Shown here one piece after another: positions 17,394 through 26,700 of a DNA stretch of 61,899 nucleotides; the stretch's first letter is position 1; every line of letters starts with the position of its first letter. The translations under genes were made by a program, and so were the position numbers. Under the pieces are notes generated by a model that saw only the letters and a list, made by a program, of their open reading frames with translations, searched no databases and was not told the DNA's origin. The stretch covers positions 1 through 61,899 of the forward strand of contig JAHDFD010000025.1 of NCBI GenBank assembly GCA_020628375.1, read 5' to 3'. Source of the DNA: Chitinophagales bacterium (GTDB taxonomy: Bacteria > Bacteroidota > Bacteroidia > Chitinophagales > UBA2359).

Positions 17394-18221
17394 TTACACT
17401 TTCTTATCTATCCATTCGAGGATCAGATTCCATTGATATTCATGTTCGGGTTCATTGTGTAATTCGTGGAACCAATCATCAAAGCTTACAAAAGTTAGAT
17501 TTTCGCCCGCTTTCTGCGCAAATTCTTTACTGGCAGCGTAGCTTGTTAAAACATCTCCTGTTCCGTGCATAAGCATAGTTCTGACTGTCAATTTCTCCGG
17601 ATTTTTCATAATCCAATCTGCTGCGGTTGTAACACCCATAAAAAAGCGTGTAGATATATTTTGGTGTACTAGTTCATCAGCATCATAGGCATCCGCTAAA
17701 TGTTTGGTTCGGGTTACTTTCTCTCCTTTCAGCGCATTATTTTCAGTGAATTTCGGATAAATTTTATTCATAATTCCAGCTAGTTTCACTTTAAATGCCG
17801 GAGGTTGAAATGCTAATCTGATCCAAGGGGCTGAAACAAGCAATCCACTCAAATTATGTTTTCTGCGCATGGCATAATTCAATACCAAATTCCCTCCCAT
17901 ACTATGTCCGAATAAATAAATCGGGATATTAGCATTTTTTTCAGAAGCATGGGTAATCAAATGGTCGATTCCATCTAAGAGTTCATCAAAGCTATCGGTA
18001 TGCCCGCGTTTCCCTTCCGATTTTCCATGTCCAACATGATCGAAAGTATAACAGGAAAAACCTTTTTCATTGAAAAAATTAGCAAAATCGGTGTAACGGG
18101 TAGAATGTTCCCCCATACCGTGAACGATTGCCAAAATAGCTTTTGGTGCTTCTATTTCCCATTTCTGTGCGAAAATTTTCTCCTTTCTGATATTCTGCCA
18201 GCTAAATTCTGTATGCTTCAT
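17394..18221 (-). CDS. Alpha/beta hydrolase, monoacylglycerol lipase / lysophospholipase type
   Basis: 275 residues of the serine aminopeptidase/Hydrolase_4 family. AIVHGMGEHSTRY near residue 32 is the oxyanion region, GHSMGGN holds nucleophile Ser107, an Asp follows in MLMHGTGDVLTS, and a His in DDWFHELHNEPE completes the triad. No signal peptide, so it is probably cytosolic or membrane-associated and acts on mono-acyl glycerides or lysolipids. A TATCTTAG box ends 4 nt before the ATG, again a leaderless-like arrangement but with an imperfect box. Confidence 0.88.
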   Translation of the reverse strand: MKHTEFSWQNIRKEKIFAQKWEIEAPKAILAIVHGMGEHSTRYTDFANFFNEKGFSCYTFDHVGHGKSEGKRGHTDSFDELLDGIDHLITHASEKNANIPIYLFGHSMGGNLVLNYAMRRKHNLSGLLVSAPWIRLAFQPPAFKVKLAGIMNKIYPKFTENNALKGEKVTRTKHLADAYDADELVHQNISTRFFMGVTTAADWIMKNPEKLTVRTMLMHGTGDVLTSYAASKEFAQKAGENLTFVSFDDWFHELHNEPEHEYQWNLILEWIDKKV

Positions 18222-18236
18222 TGGGCTAAGATAATA

Positions 18237-18276
18237 GTTTATGAGTTTATGAGTTTGAGAGTTTATGAGTTTGAGA
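18237..18276. repeat. Short tandem repeat, 16-bp unit
   Basis: gtttatgagtttgaga occurs twice in direct tandem (18245-18260 and 18261-18276), preceded by a half unit at 18237. It lies between two minus-strand genes. Confidence 0.75.
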
Positions 18277-18284
18277 GCTGGGAG

Positions 18285-18896
18285 TTAAAGAGTTCCAAAT
18301 TTATAGCCTTCATTATGTAAGAACTGAATCAGTTTCGGCAGATAGGTCTTTACCTTTTCAGCAATCCGTTCTTTATCATGTAGCACAATTACAGAACCAA
18401 TTTTTGTATTTTCTGCAACGCTTTTAAAACAATGTTCTACGCTAGTATCTGCTAAGAAATCGCCGTTCATAATTTCCCACAAAACAATATCATATTGCTT
18501 TTTCAAAGCGCGATATTGACCAATCGTTAATTGACCATAAGGCGGACGGAATAGCTTTGACTTAAAAACTTCTTCACATTTTACTACATTATTCAGATAT
18601 TGTTCGGTACTCATTTTCCAGCCCTTTGGATGAGAATAGGTATGATTCCCCACCCGATGTCCGGCATCTAAAATAGCTTGAAACTGATCGGGAAATTTTT
18701 CTACTTGCTGTCCTATACAAAAAAACGTAGCTTTGGCTTGATATTCGCTTAATAATTGCAATATAAATGGCGTAAGATTCGGAGTTGGGCCATCATCAAA
18801 AGTCAAAAAGACTTCTTTTGAGGTTCCATCAACCCTCCAAATCACTTGTGGGAATAGGCGTTGCAGCCATCTGGGAACTTTTGTCCAGTAAACCAT
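18285..18896 (-). CDS. Polysaccharide deacetylase family protein (NodB homology)
   Basis: 203 residues. The NodB domain spans most of the protein: motif 1 LTFDDGP (Asp34, Asp35), motif 2 GNHTYSHP (His85, His89 as zinc ligands), motif 3 RPPYGQLT, and the C-terminal SVIVLHD. Members deacetylate N-acetyl groups on peptidoglycan, chitin-like or exopolysaccharide substrates; the substrate here is unknown. It has no signal peptide of its own, only an N-terminal WLQRLFPQVIW segment. It is divergent from the lipoprotein gene at 18949. Confidence 0.9.
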   Translation of the reverse strand: MVYWTKVPRWLQRLFPQVIWRVDGTSKEVFLTFDDGPTPNLTPFILQLLSEYQAKATFFCIGQQVEKFPDQFQAILDAGHRVGNHTYSHPKGWKMSTEQYLNNVVKCEEVFKSKLFRPPYGQLTIGQYRALKKQYDIVLWEIMNGDFLADTSVEHCFKSVAENTKIGSVIVLHDKERIAEKVKTYLPKLIQFLHNEGYKFGTL

Positions 18897-18948
18897 AAGT
18901 TAAGATTTTTGAACTCCAATAGTACGTTTCACGCTCAAATAGTGTACT

Positions 18949-19359
18949 ATGACTTGTGGTTCTAATGTTCAAAAATACATACAGTTCTTAGCATTCTCGC
19001 TAATTATTTTTTTCTTAATAATAAATTTATCTGCTTGCACAAAGGCAGAAGGTCCCGGAGGGAAAGCTACAATAACGGGTAAGTTATTCAAAATAAAAGG
19101 CAGTGGTAATATAGAAGTCGAAGCTGACGAATCGGTTTTTATTATTTATGGTAAAGGTGGCATTGGTTTCGACGATGATGTTAAAACCAATTATGATGGT
19201 ACTTATAAGTTTGAAAATTTAAGAAAAGGGAATTACACAATTTTCGCTTATACCGATTGCGACGACCCCAACGATTTTGAAAATTGCATAGAAACAATAG
19301 AAGTAGAAATTGCCCGACAAGACAGGGTTATTCAGCTTGATAGCTTAATTGTAGATTAA
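18949..19359 (+). CDS. Small lipoprotein with beta-sandwich (CarboxypepD_reg/SdrB-like) fold
   Basis: 136 residues. A lipoprotein signal ends LSAC with lipid-bearing Cys30, followed by TKAEGPGGKA. The mature part (ATITGKLFKIKG ... NYDGTYKFENLRKGNYTIFAYTDC) has the look of a prealbumin-like carboxypeptidase regulatory domain. It is 9 bp upstream of a DUF2490 gene and is probably co-transcribed. Specific function unknown. Confidence 0.72.
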   Translation: MTCGSNVQKYIQFLAFSLIIFFLIINLSACTKAEGPGGKATITGKLFKIKGSGNIEVEADESVFIIYGKGGIGFDDDVKTNYDGTYKFENLRKGNYTIFAYTDCDDPNDFENCIETIEVEIARQDRVIQLDSLIVD

Positions 19360-19368
19360 TTATTTCCT

Positions 19369-20175
19369 TTGATGTTCATGCTCAGCTTATATCGAAAAAT
19401 TGGTTTTGTTTGTTGCTTACTTTTTGTTTGTTCAACTATAACAGCCCAGACAGAAAATGCTATTGATGAAACAAAAACGTTTCATTCGTGGACGGCTTGG
19501 CTTGGCATAGACACCAGCTATGAATTGTTTGATAATTTTACTGTAGAATTGAGTAATCAATTTCGTTTCGACCAGAATTTAACGAGTTTCAAATCGAATT
19601 TCACGCAAATAAGCGGAACCTATAAGCTTGATGATATTATTAATAATATACGAAAGAAAAGGGATCAGCAAAAAACCAAAAACTCATGGCGTATAGGTGG
19701 TGGTTATCGATATGTGATTCGTGATCGTTATTCTCAGAACACACAAAGGGTATATGCCGATTTGACTTTCAAACCACACATAGAAGCTTTAAAAGATGTA
19801 TTGGAATTAGGTTTCAGGAATCGTTATCAACATGATTTCACCTGGAATCGTCAGAGAAGCAGAACCTTATGGCGATCGAAAATGAGCGTAAAATTCCCTT
19901 TAAAAGTAGAAACAAGGGATCCTTTCAAGGATAAGAAACAAAAGTTGGACCTTACGCCATTTTTCGCTGCTGAATATTTTTACCAATTCCATTACGAAGG
20001 CAATCAGGGGTCGCGTTATCGTTTTCAAACTGGATTGAGCTTTGAGCTGCCTAATTTATTGATGGTTTCTGAAAACAAACGGATCATTACGTTTAAGTAT
20101 GCCTTTCAGCACTCACTGAACGATGACCCTGAAGCCGACCATATTATTGCTTTGTTGTATTCTTTTTCGTTTTGA
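19369..20175 (+). CDS. DUF2490 family outer-membrane beta-barrel protein
   Basis: 268 residues. Signal peptide at about 1-27 (after MMFMLSLYRK; a later Met is possible). The rest alternates polar and hydrophobic residues and ends in aromatic-rich strands (AALLYSFSF-like terminus), as in DUF2490 barrels. Function of the family is unknown. Its last 32 bp overlap the 3-prime end of the convergent transposase gene, so one of the two ends may have been formed by the insertion. Confidence 0.75.
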   Translation: MMFMLSLYRKIGFVCCLLFVCSTITAQTENAIDETKTFHSWTAWLGIDTSYELFDNFTVELSNQFRFDQNLTSFKSNFTQISGTYKLDDIINNIRKKRDQQKTKNSWRIGGGYRYVIRDRYSQNTQRVYADLTFKPHIEALKDVLELGFRNRYQHDFTWNRQRSRTLWRSKMSVKFPLKVETRDPFKDKKQKLDLTPFFAAEYFYQFHYEGNQGSRYRFQTGLSFELPNLLMVSENKRIITFKYAFQHSLNDDPEADHIIALLYSFSF

Positions 20176-20815
20176 GGGAGTTGTGTTTATTAAAAGCCTT
20201 CTTATTTTGTTTTGAAAAAGTATCTTCTTTCCAAGCCAATGGATTATTAGCAATGTAGTTGCTTATATTCTGAAATGCTTTATTGTTACGAATAATATGG
20301 TCGTGAAATAGTGATTGCCAACCGAACTGTGTTTTTGGGAATGCTTGTCTGACATGGTAGGTTACAGACCTTTTATATTGCTGGATGATTCTTGAGATCG
20401 AACCAGACTTTGGAGATATTTTCTGAAAGTAAGGGTGTTTCTCTTCTGTAGATATGTTTTTTTCTTTTGTCGCGATTTTATCTTCTGTTGTGGAGATGTT
20501 TTTTTCCTTTGTCGCGATGTTATATATAACATCGTTACTGGTGGTGGGGACAATGATGAGAATGTCATGTATGTGGTTGGGCATAACGATAAATTCGCCA
20601 AGTGTTATGTTGTGGTTATATCGTGGTATTTGAAACCAACAACCTTGAGCAATAATTCCCATTGTTGATAATTTCATTTTACCTTCTATACATTCTCCAA
20701 AGAAGTGTTTCCTGTTTTTGGTACATATAGTAATAAAGTAAGCTCCTTCACTTCTATAATCCCAGTTGTAAAGACGGAAAGACTCAGAACGATATTTTTT
20801 ATGATGTTGAGACAT
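20144..20815 (-). mobile_element. REP-associated tyrosine transposase (RAYT, Y1_Tnp)
   Basis: I take MSQHHKK (ATG at 20815) as the start; the frame stays open to 20845. 223 residues. The HUH motif is in MPNHIHDIL, and the catalytic Tyr is expected in ISNYIANNP, matching the Tyr of the D/NYIxxNP segment of E. coli RAYT. Conserved RSESFRLYNWDYRSEGAYFITICTKNR and SLFHDHIIRN are typical of Bacteroidota members. An internal direct repeat (IATKEKNIST twice) sits near the middle. RAYTs act on REP palindromes and are usually domesticated single copies. The 3-prime end overlaps the DUF2490 gene. Confidence 0.88.
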
Positions 20816-20859
20816 GATGGTGTTGATTTCTGCAATATAACACAATTTTTTATGTATTG

Positions 20860-21057
20860 CTATTTCAGGACAAGATTCTCAGCGATTGTACTTCCCGAAA
20901 GTTTTATATTGCCTAATACATCTAAAGTTGCAGCTGGTGCTGTAACACCTATTCCCAAACTATCAGTTGTTGTTGTATTGGTTCCATTATCGGTAAACTG
21001 TGCTTGTGTTGAGAGGTTTAGAAAACACAGTACAGCAAGTGTAAATATCTTTTTCAT
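20860..21057 (-). pseudogene. Truncated tail-fibre-like secreted protein
   Basis: Start taken at MKKIFTLAVL (21057); the frame is open to 21084. Only 65 residues: signal peptide MKKIFTLAVLCFLNLSTQAQ, then FTDNGTNTTTTDSLGIGVTAPAATLDVLGNIKLSG, the usual opening of long Bacteroidota tail-fibre-like proteins, and an abrupt stop. The expected repeats and C-terminal coiled coil are missing. The transposase gene begins 45 bp downstream, so insertion with deletion is the simplest explanation. Confidence 0.65.
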
Positions 21058-21090
21058 TCTATGCTTTTTAAAAATTAAAATCATGTAAAA

Positions 21091-21129
21091 ACAATGCCTT
21101 GCTGAAATAATTTACAAGCAAGGCATTGT
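21091..21129 (-). terminator. Intrinsic terminator of the RHS/tail-fibre operon
   Basis: Perfect 13-bp stem ACAATGCCTTGCT (21091-21103) and its complement (21117-21129). On the minus strand it is followed by TTTTT. It lies 9 bp after the stop codon of the 364-residue protein and separates it from the truncated gene. Confidence 0.88.
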
Positions 21130-21138
21130 CCTTTCTTA

Positions 21139-22233
21139 TTATTTACTTTCCAATGCTTCTACTCTATCAACTAATTTTAGTATAATTTCCTGAAGTAATT
21201 CATTTTCTTCCTCAACATGCTTCAACCGATCATTCAAATGCCCCGTTTGTAACACTGTTTCTTCCAATTCCTGTACAATGGCAATTACCGTTTCCTGAAC
21301 TTTCAATCCACTTTCTACAATTTCTTTTTCTGATCTAAAAGCCGGTAGATGTTTGAACTGACGAATGTATTCCATTTTTTCGTCGATGGTCATCAGATCA
21401 TAATCATCACCAAATACATAATCGGGAAAATTCGCTGTTTCAACGATTATTTCTTTAGCCCTGATCGTTCCATTAACTTTTAACTTCTCACTTCCTGTTA
21501 AGTTATTCGTACCTATGCCTACACTTCCATTATCATCTATGTACATTTTATAGGCACCATTTGCTGATACAGAAAACTGCAATTGACCGGCATTGGTGTT
21601 ATATCTGATATTTGCTTTTTCTGAACCATTACTCAAGAAAGCAAGATTGGGATATACATTCGCACCATACCCTTCGATAACTATTCCGTACACTGAACCA
21701 GTTTCTCTAACCCACAACTTAGCACTTAAATTCGATGATTTACCTATACCAACATTTCCTGCCGGAGTAATTGACATTTGATTTGAGTTACCATATCTGA
21801 AATCAATATTTCCTATTTCACGATCAATAAAAGCATTAGAACTTCCGTGTCCAATTCTTATGTATTGAAGCGGATTACTGGTTGAAATTTTTGCAAATCC
21901 TCCAAATACGTGTAATTTATCTTGTGGATCAAAGGTTCCTATACCTATTTTCGAGCCACTTAAGCAGATATTACCAGACCCGCTTCTGAGTGTCAGATCT
22001 CTGCTATTAAAAGTAAATATACTGAAATCGTTACCGTCTCCATACGCCGATGCTGCATTATTGTATCTGAAGCCTCCGAAATCTCCTGAAATACCATTGG
22101 TCAAGTTCAATCTAGGATTGTTGCTTTGATCTATCATTGTTTCAATTTCCTGAAACGATCCTGTTTGTGCATTTAGGTTTACAACAAAGCATATTGTAAA
22201 GGCACTTGCTATTAATTTTATTAAGTTTTTCAT
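21139..22233 (-). CDS. Secreted tail-fibre-like protein with C-terminal coiled coil
   Basis: 364 residues. Signal peptide at 1-22. The body carries repeated SKIGIGTFDPQDKLHVFGG, PAGNVGIGKSS and DNGSVGIGTNN units, the GIGT-type beta repeats found in phage-tail-fibre-like exported proteins. VKVNGTIRAKEIIVET-like and DYVFGDDYDLMTIDEK segments lead into a long coiled coil (about 310-362). It has no peptidase S74 autoprocessing domain and no T9SS domain. It lies 8 bp after the CARDB/PKD gene, so it is in the RHS operon. A surface fibre or adhesin is the likely role, by inference. Confidence 0.75.
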   Translation of the reverse strand: MKNLIKLIASAFTICFVVNLNAQTGSFQEIETMIDQSNNPRLNLTNGISGDFGGFRYNNAASAYGDGNDFSIFTFNSRDLTLRSGSGNICLSGSKIGIGTFDPQDKLHVFGGFAKISTSNPLQYIRIGHGSSNAFIDREIGNIDFRYGNSNQMSITPAGNVGIGKSSNLSAKLWVRETGSVYGIVIEGYGANVYPNLAFLSNGSEKANIRYNTNAGQLQFSVSANGAYKMYIDDNGSVGIGTNNLTGSEKLKVNGTIRAKEIIVETANFPDYVFGDDYDLMTIDEKMEYIRQFKHLPAFRSEKEIVESGLKVQETVIAIVQELEETVLQTGHLNDRLKHVEEENELLQEIILKLVDRVEALESK

Positions 22234-22241
22234 GATTATAT

Positions 22242-23711
22242 TTATTTAATGATTATTAATTTTTCTGTTTTTTTGCTTCTTTCGGAAATCACTTCTACCA
22301 AGTAAGTTCCTGTATTTAATTCGGCGGTATCGAAATTGAAAGTATTGGTGCCTTCAGAGCCAAGTTGCACTTTAGTGTCTATTAATTTCCCTTCCATATT
22401 CAATAGATTTACAATTAACTTTTGTTCTTTTTGAAGGAAAACATCTACATAGAAGTACGCATTTGCAGGATTAGGTCTTAGTAAAAATTCCATGAAGCTA
22501 CCACCGACTTCCTGTGTAATTTCTGGTTGTTCAATATTGATATCAACAAATGTCAGCGAATCAATTGTAGGTTTATCAACTACCAATAAAACTGAATCGA
22601 TTATTGGTGTTTGTTCTACGATCAAAGAATCTAACGCTCTTGCTAAATAATTACAAGGATCGATGTGGATATGTGTATCGCTTCCGTTATAAGCTCTGAA
22701 TCCTGGCTTTAGCACCACCCTGTTTCCTGCTCTATAATCCGCAACGGCTCCTGCATGCACCTGATTATAAAGATTTAGTTGATTGGAAGCATGCTGATAA
22801 TCTATCTGGCCGGCTACCTGATCGCTTGTATAATTTATTAGTGAAATACAATCGTTGGTCCCATTCCCGTTTGTACCGCAAGCTGCACCACCAACAACAA
22901 TATAAGCCGAATGTGTTTTACTATCGGTTCCGTTAGCATTGAAAACAGTAAGTGTTGCACTAAAAACACCTGCATTCGTATAAACTACCGATGAGTTAGC
23001 TGATGTTGAAGCAGAAGGATTACCTCCTGGAAAATTCCATACATAATTATTGCCAACACCACTTGAAACATTGATAAACTGGACAGCATCTCCGGGACAG
23101 AAACCTGCGGCAACACTCTGTGCATAGAATGACGCCACAGGCGGTAAACTGCTCAACGGAGGGCTGCTTAAAACAATGGGAACTGCGATACAGTTATTAT
23201 TTTCATTTGTTTCAGCAACTGTATTAACGTCATCTGCGCAAAATATCAGGAAGTAACTGCCTGCACTTACATTACCCGGAAAGCTTATTCCGGTATTAAA
23301 GCCTGCACTGCCACCCGATGGAACACCGGCACTATAAACCCCTCCACCAACAACTGTTTGATCGTTGGTACTATAACTGTTATTGTTGGATAAATAAATA
23401 TTGGTATAAGAACTTGTACCAGCACTTGTACCACTATTATTCAGCGTAAAATTGACCGTTGCGCTTCCTCCAACTACACCACTTGAAGGTGTACCACCAG
23501 GACTAACAGTTAAATCTATATTCACAGGTGCAACGCTATTAACATTGGTCTGTGTTCTGTTACCTACATTATCATAGGTGTAATTAACCTGTGTGCCATT
23601 GGCATAGGTTGTTTCTATTAATCGCCCTGTATTATCGTACTCAAATTGCGTTTGAGCAGATAAGAATAAGGGGAAAAGGATTGTTATTAGGATTGTTATT
23701 TTTGTTTTCAT
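22242..23711 (-). CDS. Secreted CARDB/PKD protein with RHS fragment and T9SS domain
   Basis: 489 residues. Signal peptide at 1-19. Residues 20-55 are a short RHS/YD piece (FEYDNTGRLIETTYANGT, YTYDNVGNRTQT). A CARDB domain follows (about 60-180), then a PKD domain (about 190-275, VVYTNAGVFSATLTVFNANG), a 3-coathanger-like stack (AGNRVVLKPGFRAYNGSDTHIHIDPC) and a type A T9SS domain (about 410-489). So it should be exported by T9SS. It lies 14 bp after the RHS gene and 8 bp before the tail-fibre gene. The RHS piece is too short to form an RHS shell; it may be a remnant or an interaction tag. Confidence 0.82.
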   Translation of the reverse strand: MKTKITILITILFPLFLSAQTQFEYDNTGRLIETTYANGTQVNYTYDNVGNRTQTNVNSVAPVNIDLTVSPGGTPSSGVVGGSATVNFTLNNSGTSAGTSSYTNIYLSNNNSYSTNDQTVVGGGVYSAGVPSGGSAGFNTGISFPGNVSAGSYFLIFCADDVNTVAETNENNNCIAVPIVLSSPPLSSLPPVASFYAQSVAAGFCPGDAVQFINVSSGVGNNYVWNFPGGNPSASTSANSSVVYTNAGVFSATLTVFNANGTDSKTHSAYIVVGGAACGTNGNGTNDCISLINYTSDQVAGQIDYQHASNQLNLYNQVHAGAVADYRAGNRVVLKPGFRAYNGSDTHIHIDPCNYLARALDSLIVEQTPIIDSVLLVVDKPTIDSLTFVDINIEQPEITQEVGGSFMEFLLRPNPANAYFYVDVFLQKEQKLIVNLLNMEGKLIDTKVQLGSEGTNTFNFDTAELNTGTYLVEVISERSKKTEKLIIIK

Positions 23712-23725
23712 TAGTAAATTATTAT

Positions 23726-26700
23726 TTATTCTTCATATTTAAATCCATGGCATTCAGAATCAAAATCATACTCATTAAATCCAACTAAATTTTTATTTCT
23801 AAGCATATAATATTTTGATTTGAAGTGGCTATATCCCCCAATTGTATTCTTTACCAATAAACTAATTTTAATACTTTCCTTGTCTTCGAACATACCAAAA
23901 AACCATCTTTTTGAAAACTCAAAACTTAGAGATGATAATTTAAATGGATTATCTCCAACTCCCGCGGATAAGCTTTTAATATAAATATTGTACATTTTAT
24001 CTACACCTTCTTGTGCATCAACAGCTGTATAAATTACACAATCAGCAAATTGTCTTAAATCTTCATTCATTTCACTTTCCTTTAAAGGTCTGCCTGCAAT
24101 AAAAATATTATTCAGAACCTCCGTAGCTTGTTCAGTATTTAAGAGTCTTGGCACTTCTGTATCTAACCCTAAAGGATCAATCATATTCACAGGGTCATTA
24201 TCCGCATAAGGATAAAGGTTGGTATGCCATACAGGGTCTTCGCTGAGGAAACGTCCAATGCCTGCATCGTAGTAACGGGCACGCATAAAGTAATGGTCAT
24301 TCCCTTCGGTCATTACACCATATTTACCCACATAACAGAAAGCATTATCATCTGCTTCAACAATATTCAAAATTTCTCCAAAATCGCTGTATAGGTATTC
24401 GTGGGTTACATTTTGGCTGTAGTCGGTCATGGCTAAAGTGCTACCACGATAATCGTAGTGGTAGTAGTGGGTTGTACCATTTGGTTTTACTCTGCTGATC
24501 AAACCTAAACCCCATACATAATAGTTTTTAGCAGTCCCGGAATTGTAGGTTTCCATTAACACCTTACTCATCCCCAAAATGTCGTTTACGTATTTGGTAA
24601 CAGAACCACTTTCTGTACGTTTTACCCTATGTCCCAGACAATCGTACTCATAATTGGTATTCGGCATACCGCCGCCGCCCATGTAGCTTAGCTCGTCTTC
24701 ATTATTAAAAGTATAATTCACACCTGCTGCATAATCTGCATTTCCATCGTTATCGAAGCCATAGCTAGCATTGATTATTTCATTAGAAGGGTTATAATTC
24801 AGGTTCGTTGTTGCTGCAATAGTTCCGGGATATGGTAACTGACCACTTGTATTCTCACTGGTATGTCTTCCCACCGGATCCAAAGCAAAACTCTGACTGT
24901 TAATTATTGTTCCATCTGACTTTTTATTTTCGATACCTGTCATTCTTCCGGCAGCATCGTAGGTATAGCTTGCAATGGTTCCGTTTCCATTATTTACCTG
25001 CTGTAATCTACCATCGGCATGGTAAGTATAAGACGTTGTTTGTCCATTCCAATCGGTAACGGTGTGCATTAGGTTATCGGCATAATATGTATAGTTTACT
25101 TTCTTACCGTCGGGATAAGTAATTTGAGTAACATTATTATTCTTATCATAGGCATATCTTATACTTCTGTTATGAACATTGGTTACTCTTATAATTCTAT
25201 TCAGGTTATCATATAAGAAATTTATTTGCCCGTTGCTATCAAAGACTTTATTAATTGTATTGTCCTGATTATAATTTAATTGTTGAAGCAAAGTACCACC
25301 TTGTGTGACTTTTTCTAATCGGTTTTTATTATCGTATTGATAGCTATAAACTGTTCCGCTAGGATCGGTAAATTTCTTTATTCTTCCATCCGGATAATAT
25401 TCATAATTATCGTGTTTTCCTGCAAAAGAAGTTCTGTATAAATAATCGGTATGGTATTGATATAAATTCGTAGTTGTATATCCCGATTCATTTTTAATCT
25501 TTTTCAGGTTCTCATTCGCATCATAGGTGTATTCTACCGAATTTCCTAAAGCATTCGTAACTTTCGTGATATTATCATTCGCATCGTATTGGAAATAACT
25601 AGTTTTATTATCTGCATTAGTAGCACTTGTTGGTCTTCCAACAATATCATACGTTGTAGATGAACTAATGCCCATAGGCATATTTACACCTGTATTATTT
25701 CCATAAGTATCATAACTGTACGAAGCCGTTATTCCGCTTGGGTTTGTAACAGAATTGAGTAAACCATTTGCCTGTCGACTGTAAGTAGTTGTGCCTCTTG
25801 GAGAAGCTGCAGCAACCAGGTTACTGTTGTTGTCATAGGTAAATTGATACGTTCCTCCTTTCGGATCGATGTACTTTGTTAGGTTGTCATTATTATAATA
25901 GTATTTGTGTGAAATATTCGCACTAGGAATTCTGACTTCTTTAATATTTCCATCAGTATAATAAGTGTATTCTGATACTAGATTATCTATCCCTCGTATT
26001 TTCGTAGGGGAATAAGGATGTGTATTGTTATTAAACCAAGAATCGATAACTCCGGAAGGGGTTGTTATTTTAACTGTATTCCCCATGCCATCCATTTGTA
26101 AAGAACTTGTAACTCCACTGGAAATTATATCATTTTTAAAGTTGAAATTACTTCCATAATCTGGTTTAAAATCATAACTAACCTCATGTCCATTTCCAAG
26201 CTTTACCTGTTTAATTTTTCGTTGATTATCATAATAAGCGTAAACACTATTTCCCTTTGGTAATTTAATCCTTCTCAGGTAATATTTACTGTAATATCCA
26301 CTTCCTCCTACATAATCATATTTGGTACTTTGATTCTTAGCATCGGTAAATTGTGATAACTGTCCATTAGCGTTATAATAGAATTTAATACTTCTATTCA
26401 AAGGATCTCGTACCTCTTTGAGCTTATCATTTCCACTATGATAATAAAATTTCAGTGTTCTTCCCGTTGAGCCTGTTACCTTATAAATTCTTTTTTTACC
26501 ACCACCAAAAGCACTATTCTGATAATCAATACTCAGTGTATTTCCATTCTTATCGGTAATACTTTTCAAGTAGTAGGTATCGTAGATATTTATGTTTGAA
26601 CCGGGACGTTCAAAAACATATTCGGTTTTGTCTTTGGTTGTCAATCTCATTTTCAGTGTACTCACAGATACGAGATCATCTTTAATTCCTTTTGTAATAG

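Noticed and set aside
18237..18276. Regulatory iteron or origin
   Set aside because: Only two and a half copies, no DnaA-box-like sequences, and it lies between two ordinary genes.
20362..21088. Other frames (plus-strand 77 and 127 residues, minus-strand 79 residues) around the transposase
   Set aside because: They are antisense or out-of-frame to the RAYT and truncated gene and show no family features.
21091..21129. Treating the 13-bp hairpin as another REP element of the RAYT
   Set aside because: It contains GGCATTG but has a 13-base loop, a T run and lies 9 bp after a stop codon, so an intrinsic terminator explains it.
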